From: Desulfobacteraceae bacterium
GTDB taxonomy: Bacteria > Desulfobacterota > Desulfobacteria > Desulfobacterales > Desulfobacteraceae
NCBI GenBank assembly: GCA_015486915.1
Contig: WFQS01000171.1
Coordinates: 1 to 8,111, forward strand
DNA length: 8,111 nt
Direction: 5' to 3'
Below, one piece after another: positions 1-5,188 of this stretch. The stretch's first letter is position 1, and the number at the start of each line of letters is the position of its first letter. The notes under the pieces are model-generated. The model was not told the origin of the DNA, searched no databases, and worked only from the letters and a program-made list of their open reading frames with translations. The translations under genes were made by a program, and so were the position numbers.

Positions 1-2
1 AA

Positions 3-134
3 ATAAGTTGAACAGAAATAGCGCAGAATTCCGGCCCATGTACAAGGCGCATTAAAGGTTGCATACTCAACGTATTCGGCCTTTGATGCAACGAAGTAGA
101 TGGGCCGGAAGACAAGCAATTTCGTTCAACTTAT
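3..134. repeat. 132-bp near-perfect palindrome (large hairpin element)
   Basis: The two arms are reverse complements over most of their length. ATAAGTTGAAC at 3-13 pairs with 124-134, TTCCGGCCCAT at 29-39 with 100-110, and GCATTAAAGG at 49-58 with 80-89 (one G-U). The apex is ATAC 63-66 / GTAT 72-75 around a TCAAC loop. A competing apex exists: GTTGCAT 58-64 can pair with ATGCAAC 86-92. The element lies where the reading frame of the transposase remnant on its right stops being transposase-like, so it probably inserted into that gene. Its size and perfect terminal repeats suit a MITE-like or REP-like non-autonomous element. The identity is unknown; the structure itself is read directly from the sequence. 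Confidence 0.8.
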
Positions 135-278
135 AAAATTTTCGATCCTAACCCAGGTTGACACAGTTGAGGCTGGAACATTAGCATCTCTTGCAAAGCT
201 TACTACAGATCGCTCCGGATTGGAAAAAATTTTTTGAAGCATGGATTCCTTAAATTCTTTTGTATATTCCGTGATCAT
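126..278 (-). pseudogene. Truncated transposase N-terminus (OrfA-like helix-turn-helix)
   Basis: The minus strand encodes 50 residues from an ATG at 278 to a TGA at 126-128. Residues 1-44 resemble the DNA-binding N-terminus of IS3/IS911-type OrfA transposases. There is a KEFK motif near residues 7-10, then a helix-turn-helix with SVVSFARDANVPASTVSTW at residues 24-42. The last codons (Ile-Ser-stop) are supplied by the end of the 3-134 palindrome, so the gene is cut off where that element begins. A G-rich stretch 4-8 bases before the ATG may be a weak ribosome binding site, and the frame closes upstream with TAG, so no earlier ATG is available. The family assignment was made by eye; the truncation is clear because OrfA proteins are normally about 90-100 residues. 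Confidence 0.65.
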
Positions 279-343
279 ATTACCCCATATAATGCCCTAT
301 CAAATTGTGAATTTTCTAAATCAATTGACACGACAACTGACAC
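126..343 (-). mobile_element. Insertion-sequence remnant with one probable terminus
   Basis: This segment holds the truncated transposase and the non-coding DNA in front of it. Read on the minus strand, the outer end begins near 342 with TGTCAGTTGTCGTGTCAA, in which TGTCA occurs twice. It starts with the TG dinucleotide usual for IS3-type termini. The end abuts the GGCCATGAGGC repeat at 346-386 and seems to have replaced that repeat's usual upstream block. The opposite end is not visible because the palindrome and the window edge intervene. The exact boundary and the family are inferred. Confidence 0.45.
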
Positions 344-386
344 ATAGGGCCATGAGGCAGATCTGGATTGGCCCAGATTTGCCTCA
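344..386 (+). repeat. GGCCATGAGGC-hairpin repeat, copy A
   Basis: GGCCATGAGGC at 348-358 leads into a strong hairpin. Bases 353-366 pair with 373-386, giving 14 base pairs with one G-U, around the loop ATTGGC. The TTTCTTATAA block that precedes copies B and C is missing here, because the insertion-sequence end lies immediately to the left. About 15 bases after the stem the DNA becomes A-rich and then T-rich (seven T at 410-416), but too far away for an obvious intrinsic terminator. Confidence 0.75.
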
Positions 387-423
387 CAACGAAAAATAAA
401 AATCACACGTTTTTTTACAAAGA

Positions 424-489
424 CTTTCTTATAACGGCCATGAGGCCGAGCTCAACTGCGCTTATGTGCCTCAAAGAATCAAAGATTCT
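424..489 (+). repeat. GGCCATGAGGC-hairpin repeat, copy B
   Basis: The block TTTCTTATAACGGCCATGAG is followed by a stem of TGAGGC 441-446 with GCCTCA 468-473. An inner helix AGC 449-451 / GCT 460-462 is separated from it by an internal loop. A second small hairpin follows directly: AGAATC 475-480 pairs with GATTCT 484-489 around AAA. The bases after the stem (AAAGAATCA) are the same as in copy D at the kinase leader, so B and D are the closest pair in sequence although they lie in opposite orientation. Confidence 0.7.
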
Positions 490-534
490 GACAAACATAA
501 AAAGAGCATTGGTTACTTTGTCAAAAGTGAGCTC

Positions 535-586
535 TTTCTTATAAACGGCCATGAGGCAGATCTGGAGACTCACAGACTGCCTCTCA
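535..586 (+). repeat. GGCCATGAGGC-hairpin repeat, copy C
   Basis: TTTCTTATAAACGGCCATGA precedes a hairpin in which GAGGCAG 553-559 pairs with CTGCCTC 577-583. The helix continues after a one-base bulge (A560) with TCTG 561-564 / CAGA 573-576. The loop is eight bases. The spacing from the start of the stem to its end is 31 bases, the same as in B and D and one less than in A. A TTGTCA about 16 bases before the TATAAA could make this copy a transcription start region, but the other copies do not share it. Confidence 0.7.
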
Positions 587-629
587 ACAAATATAGAAAC
601 TCTTATTTTAAAAGGTATTTTACAGGAGT

Positions 630-660
630 TTCTTATAAAAAACGGCCATGAGATCGTTAT
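630..660 (+). repeat. Truncated copy of the GGCCATGAGGC repeat
   Basis: The upstream block and core (TTTCTTATAAAAAACGGCCA, then TGAGA) match copies B and C up to base 652. After this the sequence diverges and no GAGGC/GCCTC hairpin forms. It is the fourth in the series, 97 bases after copy C, where the other steps are 88 and 111 bases. It looks like a 3'-truncated unit at the edge of the cluster. Confidence 0.6.
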
Positions 661-670
661 ATCAAAAAAG

Positions 671-698
671 TAAAAAAACCTTTGTTTTATTCAAGGTT
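671..698 (-). terminator. Probable intrinsic terminator of the kinase gene
   Basis: Read on the minus strand about 50 bases after the kinase stop, AACCTTG pairs with CAAAGGTT (one bulged A) around a seven-base A-rich loop. It runs straight into a tract of seven T. The stem is short (6-7 bp), but position, orientation and T tract all fit rho-independent termination. Confidence 0.6.
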
Positions 699-749
699 AA
701 AAGCACAACGCGTAAGATTATGGCCATCCGACTTATGTATCCAAACAAC

Positions 750-1556
750 TTATTTCAGTGCTTCATAAGGCTCATAATGGATTTCAATCTCTTTAATTCC
801 ATCAATAGATTGCAGCATATTTTCAATTTGCTTTGTAATACCGTCAGTTTGAGATAAAGCTGACTCTATATTGATATTAACCTCACCGTTTCTGCTGTTT
901 ACAACAGCTTTAGGAAATTTACTGATTAAAGCGGATTTAATTTGGGCAGATAAAAGCATATTATCCAGAATCCTGATAGATTCAGGAGTGGTTTGAAAAC
1001 ATGGACGTTTAGCTATAGTAAATAAAATTTCAACAATATCATCCAGTTGCATACGGTCAACATGTAAAACAACATCATAAAGATTTGGATCATTGGTATC
1101 TATTCCGTATAGAAACATACTCCATCTTTTTCTTTCTTCGTCATCTTTAACTAAAATATCGCGGGCTTTTTCTTCAGAAATATTTTTCTGTTTCATTTCT
1201 TCCATAATTCTATCTTCGATATTTGCTACGATTCTAACTTTAAGAACATTCGGAATATCTTTAACAAAGAAATGACCGGCCATGCCATGATAAACGATAT
1301 TGTCTTTTCGTGCATAACTTAATAAAGTTTTACGGACATAACACGTAAACTTCTCTTTACCAAACGTAAAACGGTCCAGAATTGAAGGGGCATCATGAAT
1401 GGCTCTTTTCAGTTTGATTTCAGGTAAATTGAATTGTTCGGAAGCCTTGATGATGACTTCTCTGGAAATACATTGATATCCCAGCTTCTCAGCAAGTTTT
1501 TCAGCAATTTTTTTGCCATAGCTGTACGAACCCCTTGAAATTGTAATTGTACTCAT
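750..1556 (-). CDS. Cytidylate-kinase-like protein with C-terminal BON-like domain
   Basis: This is a 268-residue protein of the cytidylate kinase-like family (Pfam Cytidylate_kin2 type). Residues 1-35 hold the N-terminal nucleotide-binding strand and loop (ITISRGSYSYGKK), followed by the family's IAxKLAEKLGY...SREVI pattern. HGMAGHFFVKDIPNVLKVRI at 90-109 and the ERKRW/YDVVLHVD segments (141-167) complete the kinase-like core. Residues about 197-261 look like a BON-like module: AQIKSAL, a central NGEVNINI strand, then a helix and IDGIKEIEIHY. The phosphate-binding loop lacks a normal GxxGxGK[ST], so catalytic activity and substrate are uncertain. I chose the ATG at 1556 because AAAGGGGGG ends six bases before it. 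An in-frame ATG at 1616 would add 20 residues but has no ribosome binding site and lies in the repeat-derived leader. The gene has its own promoter and terminator and looks more A+T-rich than the frd genes. Confidence 0.75.
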   Translation of the reverse strand: MSTITISRGSYSYGKKIAEKLAEKLGYQCISREVIIKASEQFNLPEIKLKRAIHDAPSILDRFTFGKEKFTCYVRKTLLSYARKDNIVYHGMAGHFFVKDIPNVLKVRIVANIEDRIMEEMKQKNISEEKARDILVKDDEERKRWSMFLYGIDTNDPNLYDVVLHVDRMQLDDIVEILFTIAKRPCFQTTPESIRILDNMLLSAQIKSALISKFPKAVVNSRNGEVNINIESALSQTDGITKQIENMLQSIDGIKEIEIHYEPYEALK

Positions 1557-1580
1557 AAAATACCCCCCTTTTGGTGATTC

Positions 1581-1625
1581 TTTAAGGCAATCCGGGCAAA
1601 TCCCGGTCGGCCTCATGGCCGTTAT
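1581..1625 (-). repeat. GGCCATGAGGC-hairpin repeat, copy D, forming the kinase 5' leader
   Basis: On the minus strand TATAACGGCCATGAGGCCGA is followed by a two-part hairpin. AGGC pairs with GCCT (plus positions 1610-1613 with 1585-1588), then after an internal loop CCGGG pairs with CCCGG (1602-1606 with 1592-1596) around ATTTG. The expected transcription start is at about 1622-1625, so the kinase mRNA would begin with this element. The hairpin would sit between the 5' end and the ribosome binding site. After the stem it shares AAAGAATCA with copy B. A role in mRNA stability or translational control is inferred. Confidence 0.65.
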
Positions 1626-1630
1626 ACAAG

Positions 1631-1659
1631 AATATAGATTATAGCCTTTATACTGTCAA
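1631..1659 (-). promoter_or_regulatory. Sigma-70-type promoter of the kinase gene
   Basis: On the minus strand a perfect -35 TTGACA (1659-1654) is separated by 17 bases from TATATT (1636-1631). The predicted start at about 1622-1625 gives a leader of about 67 bases consisting almost entirely of repeat copy D and the ribosome binding site. The promoter is read from consensus match and position only. Confidence 0.7.
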
Positions 1660-1688
1660 CCTATGCATGGTAAATTGCACAAAATGAA

Positions 1689-1718
1689 ATACCTGGTCTT
1701 CAGTTTCTTGACAGGTAT
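1689..1718. promoter_or_regulatory. Dyad overlapping the mgtE -35 box (candidate operator)
   Basis: ATACCTG at 1689-1695 and CAGGTAT at 1712-1718 are perfect inverted repeats with centres about 23 bases apart, roughly two helical turns. The right half overlaps the -35 hexamer of the mgtE-side promoter. The site also lies upstream of the divergent kinase promoter, so one regulator could act on both. This is inferred from symmetry and position. Confidence 0.4.
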
Positions 1719-1737
1719 CACATAAAGATGGTATTTA
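1708..1737 (+). promoter_or_regulatory. Sigma-70-type promoter upstream of mgtE and the small ORF
   Basis: TTGACA at 1708-1713 is followed after 18 bases by TATTTA at 1732-1737, predicting a start near 1744. No better promoter is visible nearer to mgtE, so the mgtE mRNA would carry a leader of about 230 bases containing the small ORF at 1784-1915. The -35 is perfect, the -10 matches moderately, and the spacer is one base longer than optimal. Confidence 0.6.
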
Positions 1738-1783
1738 AAGCAACTTTTTCAAAAATATAAGATTTTTGAGGTGAGAAACAATT

Positions 1784-1915
1784 ATGAACAATTTTTATAA
1801 TTATAATTTTTACCAGTGCATAACCGATGACATGCTTCAGGAAGAGTCTGAAGACCCTGGATCGCAACAGGTGCTAAAAAACGGTTTATGGTGTAGCCGA
1901 TTGAATTTTATTTAA
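1784..1915 (+). CDS. Possible 43-residue leader or small protein upstream of mgtE
   Basis: This is an ATG-to-TAA frame of 43 codons in the mgtE leader. A purine-rich AGGTGA ends nine bases before the ATG and could serve as ribosome binding site. The peptide is Asn/Tyr/Phe-rich at the start and has an acidic middle (DDMLQEESEDPG, residues 15-26), with two cysteines and no clear membrane segment or signal peptide. The codons for the acidic segment include a perfect stem, CTTCAG 1835-1840 / CTGAAG 1848-1853. It ends 61 bases before mgtE. I do not recognise it. It may be a leader peptide controlling mgtE, an unrelated small protein, or chance. Confidence 0.35.
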   Translation: MNNFYNYNFYQCITDDMLQEESEDPGSQQVLKNGLWCSRLNFI

Positions 1916-1946
1916 TATAATCAAATGGTTCGCTATCTGCCGTTGC

Positions 1947-1965
1947 TTTTCTGTACAGCAGAAAA
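1947..1965 (+). promoter_or_regulatory. Hairpin directly before the mgtE ribosome binding site
   Basis: TTTTCTG 1947-1953 pairs with CAGAAAA 1959-1965 around TACAG. The 3' arm runs directly into AAAGGTGA, the mgtE ribosome binding site (1967-1973). A stem this close could affect ribosome access. Most of its pairs are A-U, so it would be weak, and there is no T tract, so it is not a terminator. Confidence 0.4.
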
Positions 1966-1976
1966 AAAGGTGAACC

Positions 1977-3368
1977 ATGATAAAAAGAATCCTTAAATCA
2001 AATCAGGTAAAAAATTTATCAAATAATCCTGAAAAAAATAAAACAGAACAATTTGAAGAATTCTGTAGAACCAGCCATCCTGCTGTTGTAGCGGAGAATA
2101 TAGCATCCTTGTCGCCTGATGATGCATGGACAAAGCTCAAACCCCTTGAACCCACCCTGCGTGCGGAAATTTTTACACATCTTGACGCTGACTTTCAGAT
2201 ACAGATTATTGAGAACCTCAAGCGTTATGATGCAGCCCTTCTCTTTTCTGATATGCCCCATGATGAAAGGGCTGACCTTTTCATGCTCATACCTGAAGAC
2301 AAACAGGAAGTTATTCTGCCTGCCCTTGCACAGGCGGAACGTGAGGATATCCGCAGGCTTACCGCATATGAAGAAGATACTGCAGGTTCTGTTATGACTT
2401 CTGATTATGCTCCTCTTTCACCTGATCTGACAGCATCCCAGGCCATTGAGCATCTGCGTAAGGTTGCACCTGACAAAGAAACCATCTACTATGCCTATGT
2501 CCTGGACAAACAGCGTAAATTAATGGGGTTTGTTTCATTAAAAGATTTGATCATAGCGGACAGAAACGCCAGTGTCCGTGATATCATGCATCCGGAAGTT
2601 ATTTTTGCCCATGTTGGAGATGACAAGGAAGATGCAGCAAGAAAAATTCAAAAATATGACCTTCTTGCTCTGCCCGTGGTCAATGACCAAGATGCGCTTG
2701 TGGGAATAATCACCTATGATGATGCCATTGATATTATTACACAGGAACATACGGAAGATCTGGAAAAATTCATGGCCATTTCAGGAAGCCATGAAGTTGC
2801 AAGCTATATCAATTCCTCTGCATGGACGCATTTCAAAAACAGAGCAGGCTGGGTAGTTGCCCTTGCCGTACTTGGCCTTGTTTCCGGATTCATCGTTCAG
2901 AAGTATGAAGGACTGCTTATACAATTTGCCATTCTGGCGACGTTCATGCCCATGCTGGCAGACACAGGAGGAAACACGGGCAGTCAGTCGGCTACAATGG
3001 TTGTAAGGGCTCTTGCCCTTAAGGAAATCACAATAAAGGATATCTTTAAAATACTTGCAAAAGAGGCAAAGGTCGGACTTTATCTTGGCTTATTACTCGG
3101 AGTAATCGCCTATGCAAGAGTTATTTTTTTCGGAGGAGCAGATTCCATCCTGGCAGCAACTTCCAATAATATGATTGGGATTGCAATTGCAGTGGCCCTT
3201 GCCCTGCAGGTTGTTACTGCAACCTTAATAGGTGCGCTGCTTCCGATTATCGCATCATGGATGAATCAGGACCCTGCTGTTGTTGCAAGCCCGGCCCTGA
3301 CAACCATTGTCGATATAACCGGATTATTAATATATTTTATGATGGCAAAACTTGTGCTTGGAGTTTAA
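1977..3368 (+). CDS. mgtE: Magnesium transporter MgtE
   Basis: This is a 463-residue Mg2+ channel/transporter of the inner membrane, close to the usual family length (about 450). The order is canonical. An MgtE N-domain spans about residues 30-135 (AENIASLSPDDAW..., FSDMPHDERADLF). Two CBS domains follow at about 138-200 and 203-258 (motifs VMTSDYAPLSPDLTASQAIEHL and IMHPEVIFAHVGDDKEDA). A connecting helix leads to a membrane domain with about five segments from residue 290 to the end. The signature PMLADTGGNTGSQSATMVVR lies at 325-344. Asp446 in the last helix (TTIVDITG) corresponds to the pore Asp that binds Mg2+ in Thermus MgtE. In the family the N and CBS domains sense cytoplasmic Mg2+ and close the pore. 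The start is supported by AAGGTGA six to seven bases upstream. The gene stands alone, divergent from the kinase and convergent with fumarase, behind a long leader that may carry regulation. Confidence 0.95.
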   Translation: MIKRILKSNQVKNLSNNPEKNKTEQFEEFCRTSHPAVVAENIASLSPDDAWTKLKPLEPTLRAEIFTHLDADFQIQIIENLKRYDAALLFSDMPHDERADLFMLIPEDKQEVILPALAQAEREDIRRLTAYEEDTAGSVMTSDYAPLSPDLTASQAIEHLRKVAPDKETIYYAYVLDKQRKLMGFVSLKDLIIADRNASVRDIMHPEVIFAHVGDDKEDAARKIQKYDLLALPVVNDQDALVGIITYDDAIDIITQEHTEDLEKFMAISGSHEVASYINSSAWTHFKNRAGWVVALAVLGLVSGFIVQKYEGLLIQFAILATFMPMLADTGGNTGSQSATMVVRALALKEITIKDIFKILAKEAKVGLYLGLLLGVIAYARVIFFGGADSILAATSNNMIGIAIAVALALQVVTATLIGALLPIIASWMNQDPAVVASPALTTIVDITGLLIYFMMAKLVLGV

Positions 3369-3407
3369 GAGAGGTAAATCCGGATCGGCTTCATGGCCGT
3401 TTTTATG
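3369..3407 (-). repeat. Degenerate GGCCATGAGGC repeat, copy E
   Basis: Immediately after the mgtE stop, the minus strand reads ATAAAAACGGCCATGAAGCC, matching the upstream block and core of the other copies with one change in GAGGC. The part between the core and the final CCTC is nine bases shorter than in copies B-D, and only a weak stem remains. Its orientation matches copy D, and it would be antisense to the 3' end of an mgtE transcript. Confidence 0.5.
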
Positions 3408-3420
3408 AAATGGAGATAAA

Positions 3421-3467
3421 TCTGCAGCGAACAGATCAGGATCTGTCCTGAATCTGCCCGCTGCAGA
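3421..3467. terminator. Long hairpin between convergent mgtE and fumarase
   Basis: TCTGCAGCG 3421-3429 pairs perfectly with CGCTGCAGA 3459-3467. After a small internal loop, CAGATCAGGA 3432-3441 pairs with TCCTGAATCTG 3446-3456 with one bulged base, around a TCTG loop. Its position between two convergent genes suggests transcript-end formation for one or both strands. Neither side has a T tract, so it would be an atypical intrinsic terminator or a 3'-end stabiliser. A weaker stem, GGCAC 3495-3499 / GTGCC 3513-3517, lies nearer the fumarase end. Confidence 0.5.
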
Positions 3468-3530
3468 ACATGAACCACTGCAAAACATGAAGATGGCACT
3501 GTCAGAGACTTTGTGCCGGAATATTTTGTT

Positions 3531-5138
3531 TTACATTAGATCACTGTAAAAATCATTTCCCTTGTCATCGACAATGATGAAAGCCGGAAAATCTTCCACG
3601 GTGATCATGAAAACAGCTTCCATCCCAAGCTCTTCATACTCGAGAATTTCAACTTTTTTAATGAAATCCCTTCCAAGCCTTGCAGCAGGACCTCCGGGAG
3701 ATCCAAGATAAAATCCGCCGAACTCTTTACAGGAATCAGTAAGGACTTTAGACCTGTTTCCCTTTGCAAGCATAACCATTGAAGCCCCCTGCTTCTGGAA
3801 AAGAGGGACATAGGGATCCATGCGTACCGCCGTTGTGGGGCCAAATGAGCCTGCAGCCTGGCCATCCGGGGTTTTTGCAGGGCCTGCGTAATAGACAATG
3901 TGATTTTTCAGATAATCGGGCAGTTTTTCTCCACTGTCAAGGCGCTCCTTGAATTTTGCATGGGCAATATCCCTTGCAACAATGATCTTTCCTGAAAGTA
4001 ACAGGCGCGTTGAAACAGGATACTTTGTCAGTTCCGCCCTTATTGCATCCATTGGCTGGTTAAGGTCAATTTTTACAGGGTCTGCGATTTCAGGTTCGTG
4101 ACTCGGTAGAAATTTTCCGGGATTTTCCTCAAGTTTTTCAAGGAAGAGCCCCTGTTTTGTTATTTTAGCCTTGATCTGGCGGTCAGCGCTGCAGCTTACC
4201 CCGATGCCCACCGGACATGAAGCGCCGTGCCGCGGAAGTCTTATTATCCTGATATCAAGTGCAAAATACTTTCCGCCGAACTGGGCGCCAAGACCTAAGG
4301 CATTTGCTTTTTTAAGAACCTCTTTTTCAAGTTCTGTATCTCTGAAGGCATGACCTGTTTCATCTCCCTTTTCAGGAAGGGAATCAAGATACCTTGCAGA
4401 TGCAAGTTTTACTGTTTTAAGGCAGAATTCAGCAGAAGTACCACCGATTACAAAGGCGATGTGATAAGGGGGGCATGCTGCAGTACCAAGGGATTTCATT
4501 TTTTCAACCATGAAATTGACAAGGGTTTCAGGATTTAAAATCGCCTTGGTCTCCTGGAATAAATAACTTTTGTTTGCAGAGCCTCCGCCCTTTGCCATAA
4601 ACAGAAATTTATACTCATCTCCTTCTGTGGCATAAATTTCGATCTGGGCTGGCAGGTTGCACCTTGTATTTGCTTCCTTATACATTGTAAGGGGTGCATT
4701 CTGGGAATATCTCAGATAATTTTTCGTATAGGTGTTAAAAACCCCCTTTGCAAGTTCCTCTTCATCATCGGACCAGGTCCAGACCTGCTGGCCTTTTTTA
4801 CCCATGACAATTGCTGTTCCCGTATCCTGGCACATGGGATAGATCTTTTCAGCTGCTATAACAGCATTTTTCAAAAGTTCAAGTGCAATATATCTGTCGT
4901 TGTCAGAACTTTCAGGATCATCAATAATGTCTCTGACCTGCTGCAGGTGTCCTGATCTGTAAAGGTGGGCAACATCTTTGAATGCACTCTCGGCAAGTAG
5001 AGTAAGAGCCTGGGGCTCTATTGTGAGAACTTCCTTACCTTCAAATTCTTTTACTTTTATAAAATCTTTTGAAATGAGTTTGTACTCAGTATCATCTGCA
5101 CCAAGTGGGAACATTTTCTTATATTTGAATTCATCCAT
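3531..5138 (-). CDS. fum: Fumarate hydratase, class I, single-chain iron-sulfur type
   Basis: This cytoplasmic enzyme hydrates fumarate to malate reversibly, using an oxygen-labile [4Fe-4S] cluster. It is the fused form, with the N-terminal fumerase domain (about residues 45-320) and the C-terminal beta domain (about 325-535) in one chain, like E. coli FumA/FumB (548 residues). Counted from the upstream ATG at 5144, the three cluster cysteines are Cys105 (YPMCQDTGT), Cys224 (GTAACPPYH) and Cys318 (GVSCSADR), the same numbers as in FumA. Other family motifs include [11 protein letters not shown] (183-193), [15 protein letters not shown] (301-315) and the [12 protein letters not shown] segment (432-443). 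Two starts are possible. AAGGAG lies only two bases before the ATG at 5144 but eight before the ATG at 5138, so I prefer 5138 (535 residues). It lies downstream of the frd operon but has its own promoter region after a strong terminator. The two systems share fumarate. Confidence 0.96.
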   Translation of the reverse strand: MDEFKYKKMFPLGADDTEYKLISKDFIKVKEFEGKEVLTIEPQALTLLAESAFKDVAHLYRSGHLQQVRDIIDDPESSDNDRYIALELLKNAVIAAEKIYPMCQDTGTAIVMGKKGQQVWTWSDDEEELAKGVFNTYTKNYLRYSQNAPLTMYKEANTRCNLPAQIEIYATEGDEYKFLFMAKGGGSANKSYLFQETKAILNPETLVNFMVEKMKSLGTAACPPYHIAFVIGGTSAEFCLKTVKLASARYLDSLPEKGDETGHAFRDTELEKEVLKKANALGLGAQFGGKYFALDIRIIRLPRHGASCPVGIGVSCSADRQIKAKITKQGLFLEKLEENPGKFLPSHEPEIADPVKIDLNQPMDAIRAELTKYPVSTRLLLSGKIIVARDIAHAKFKERLDSGEKLPDYLKNHIVYYAGPAKTPDGQAAGSFGPTTAVRMDPYVPLFQKQGASMVMLAKGNRSKVLTDSCKEFGGFYLGSPGGPAARLGRDFIKKVEILEYEELGMEAVFMITVEDFPAFIIVDDKGNDFYSDLM

Positions 5139-5159
5139 TACCATGACTCCTTAATACAA

Positions 5160-5188
5160 AATATTAAATTTCGGAAATTTCAGTGCAA
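5160..5188 (-). promoter_or_regulatory. Candidate fumarase promoter
   Basis: On the minus strand TTGCAC (5188-5183) is separated by 17 bases from AATATT (5165-5160). Transcription would start about 8-15 bases before the ribosome binding site, giving a short leader. The hexamers match the sigma-70 consensus only moderately, but the upstream terminator requires some promoter in this gap. Confidence 0.45.

Noticed and set aside
1..134. Integron attC site.
   Set aside because: The outer heptamers GTTGAAC and GTTCAAC fit the RYYYAAC/GTTRRRY letters but in the reverse order from an attC site, and no integrase or cassette array is visible.
344..660. CRISPR array or type III toxin-antitoxin RNA repeats.
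   Set aside because: Repeat steps vary (88, 111, 97 bases), the spacers are not of uniform length, and there is no Cas gene or toxin-like ORF next to the array. Single copies also occur elsewhere.
466..857. Two short overlapping plus-strand frames (466-651 and 648-857) that could be called small genes.
   Set aside because: They run through the repeat hairpins, the kinase terminator and the antisense of the kinase 3' end, have no convincing ribosome binding sites, and their peptides show no recognisable character.
1277..1290. A CGGCCATG match inside the kinase gene as another repeat copy.
   Set aside because: It lacks the upstream block and the GAGGC/GCCTC hairpin, and the bases are explained by the conserved HGMAGHF codons.
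1744..1976. M-box (ykoK) magnesium riboswitch before mgtE.
   Set aside because: I could not find the conserved M-box core or its multi-stem layout. The leader is A+T-rich with only short stems.
3529..3551. Inverted repeat TTTTACA/TGTAAAA at the fumarase stop codon as a terminator.
   Set aside because: It overlaps the last codons, is A+T-only in most pairs, and is not followed by a T tract in the direction of fumarase transcription.
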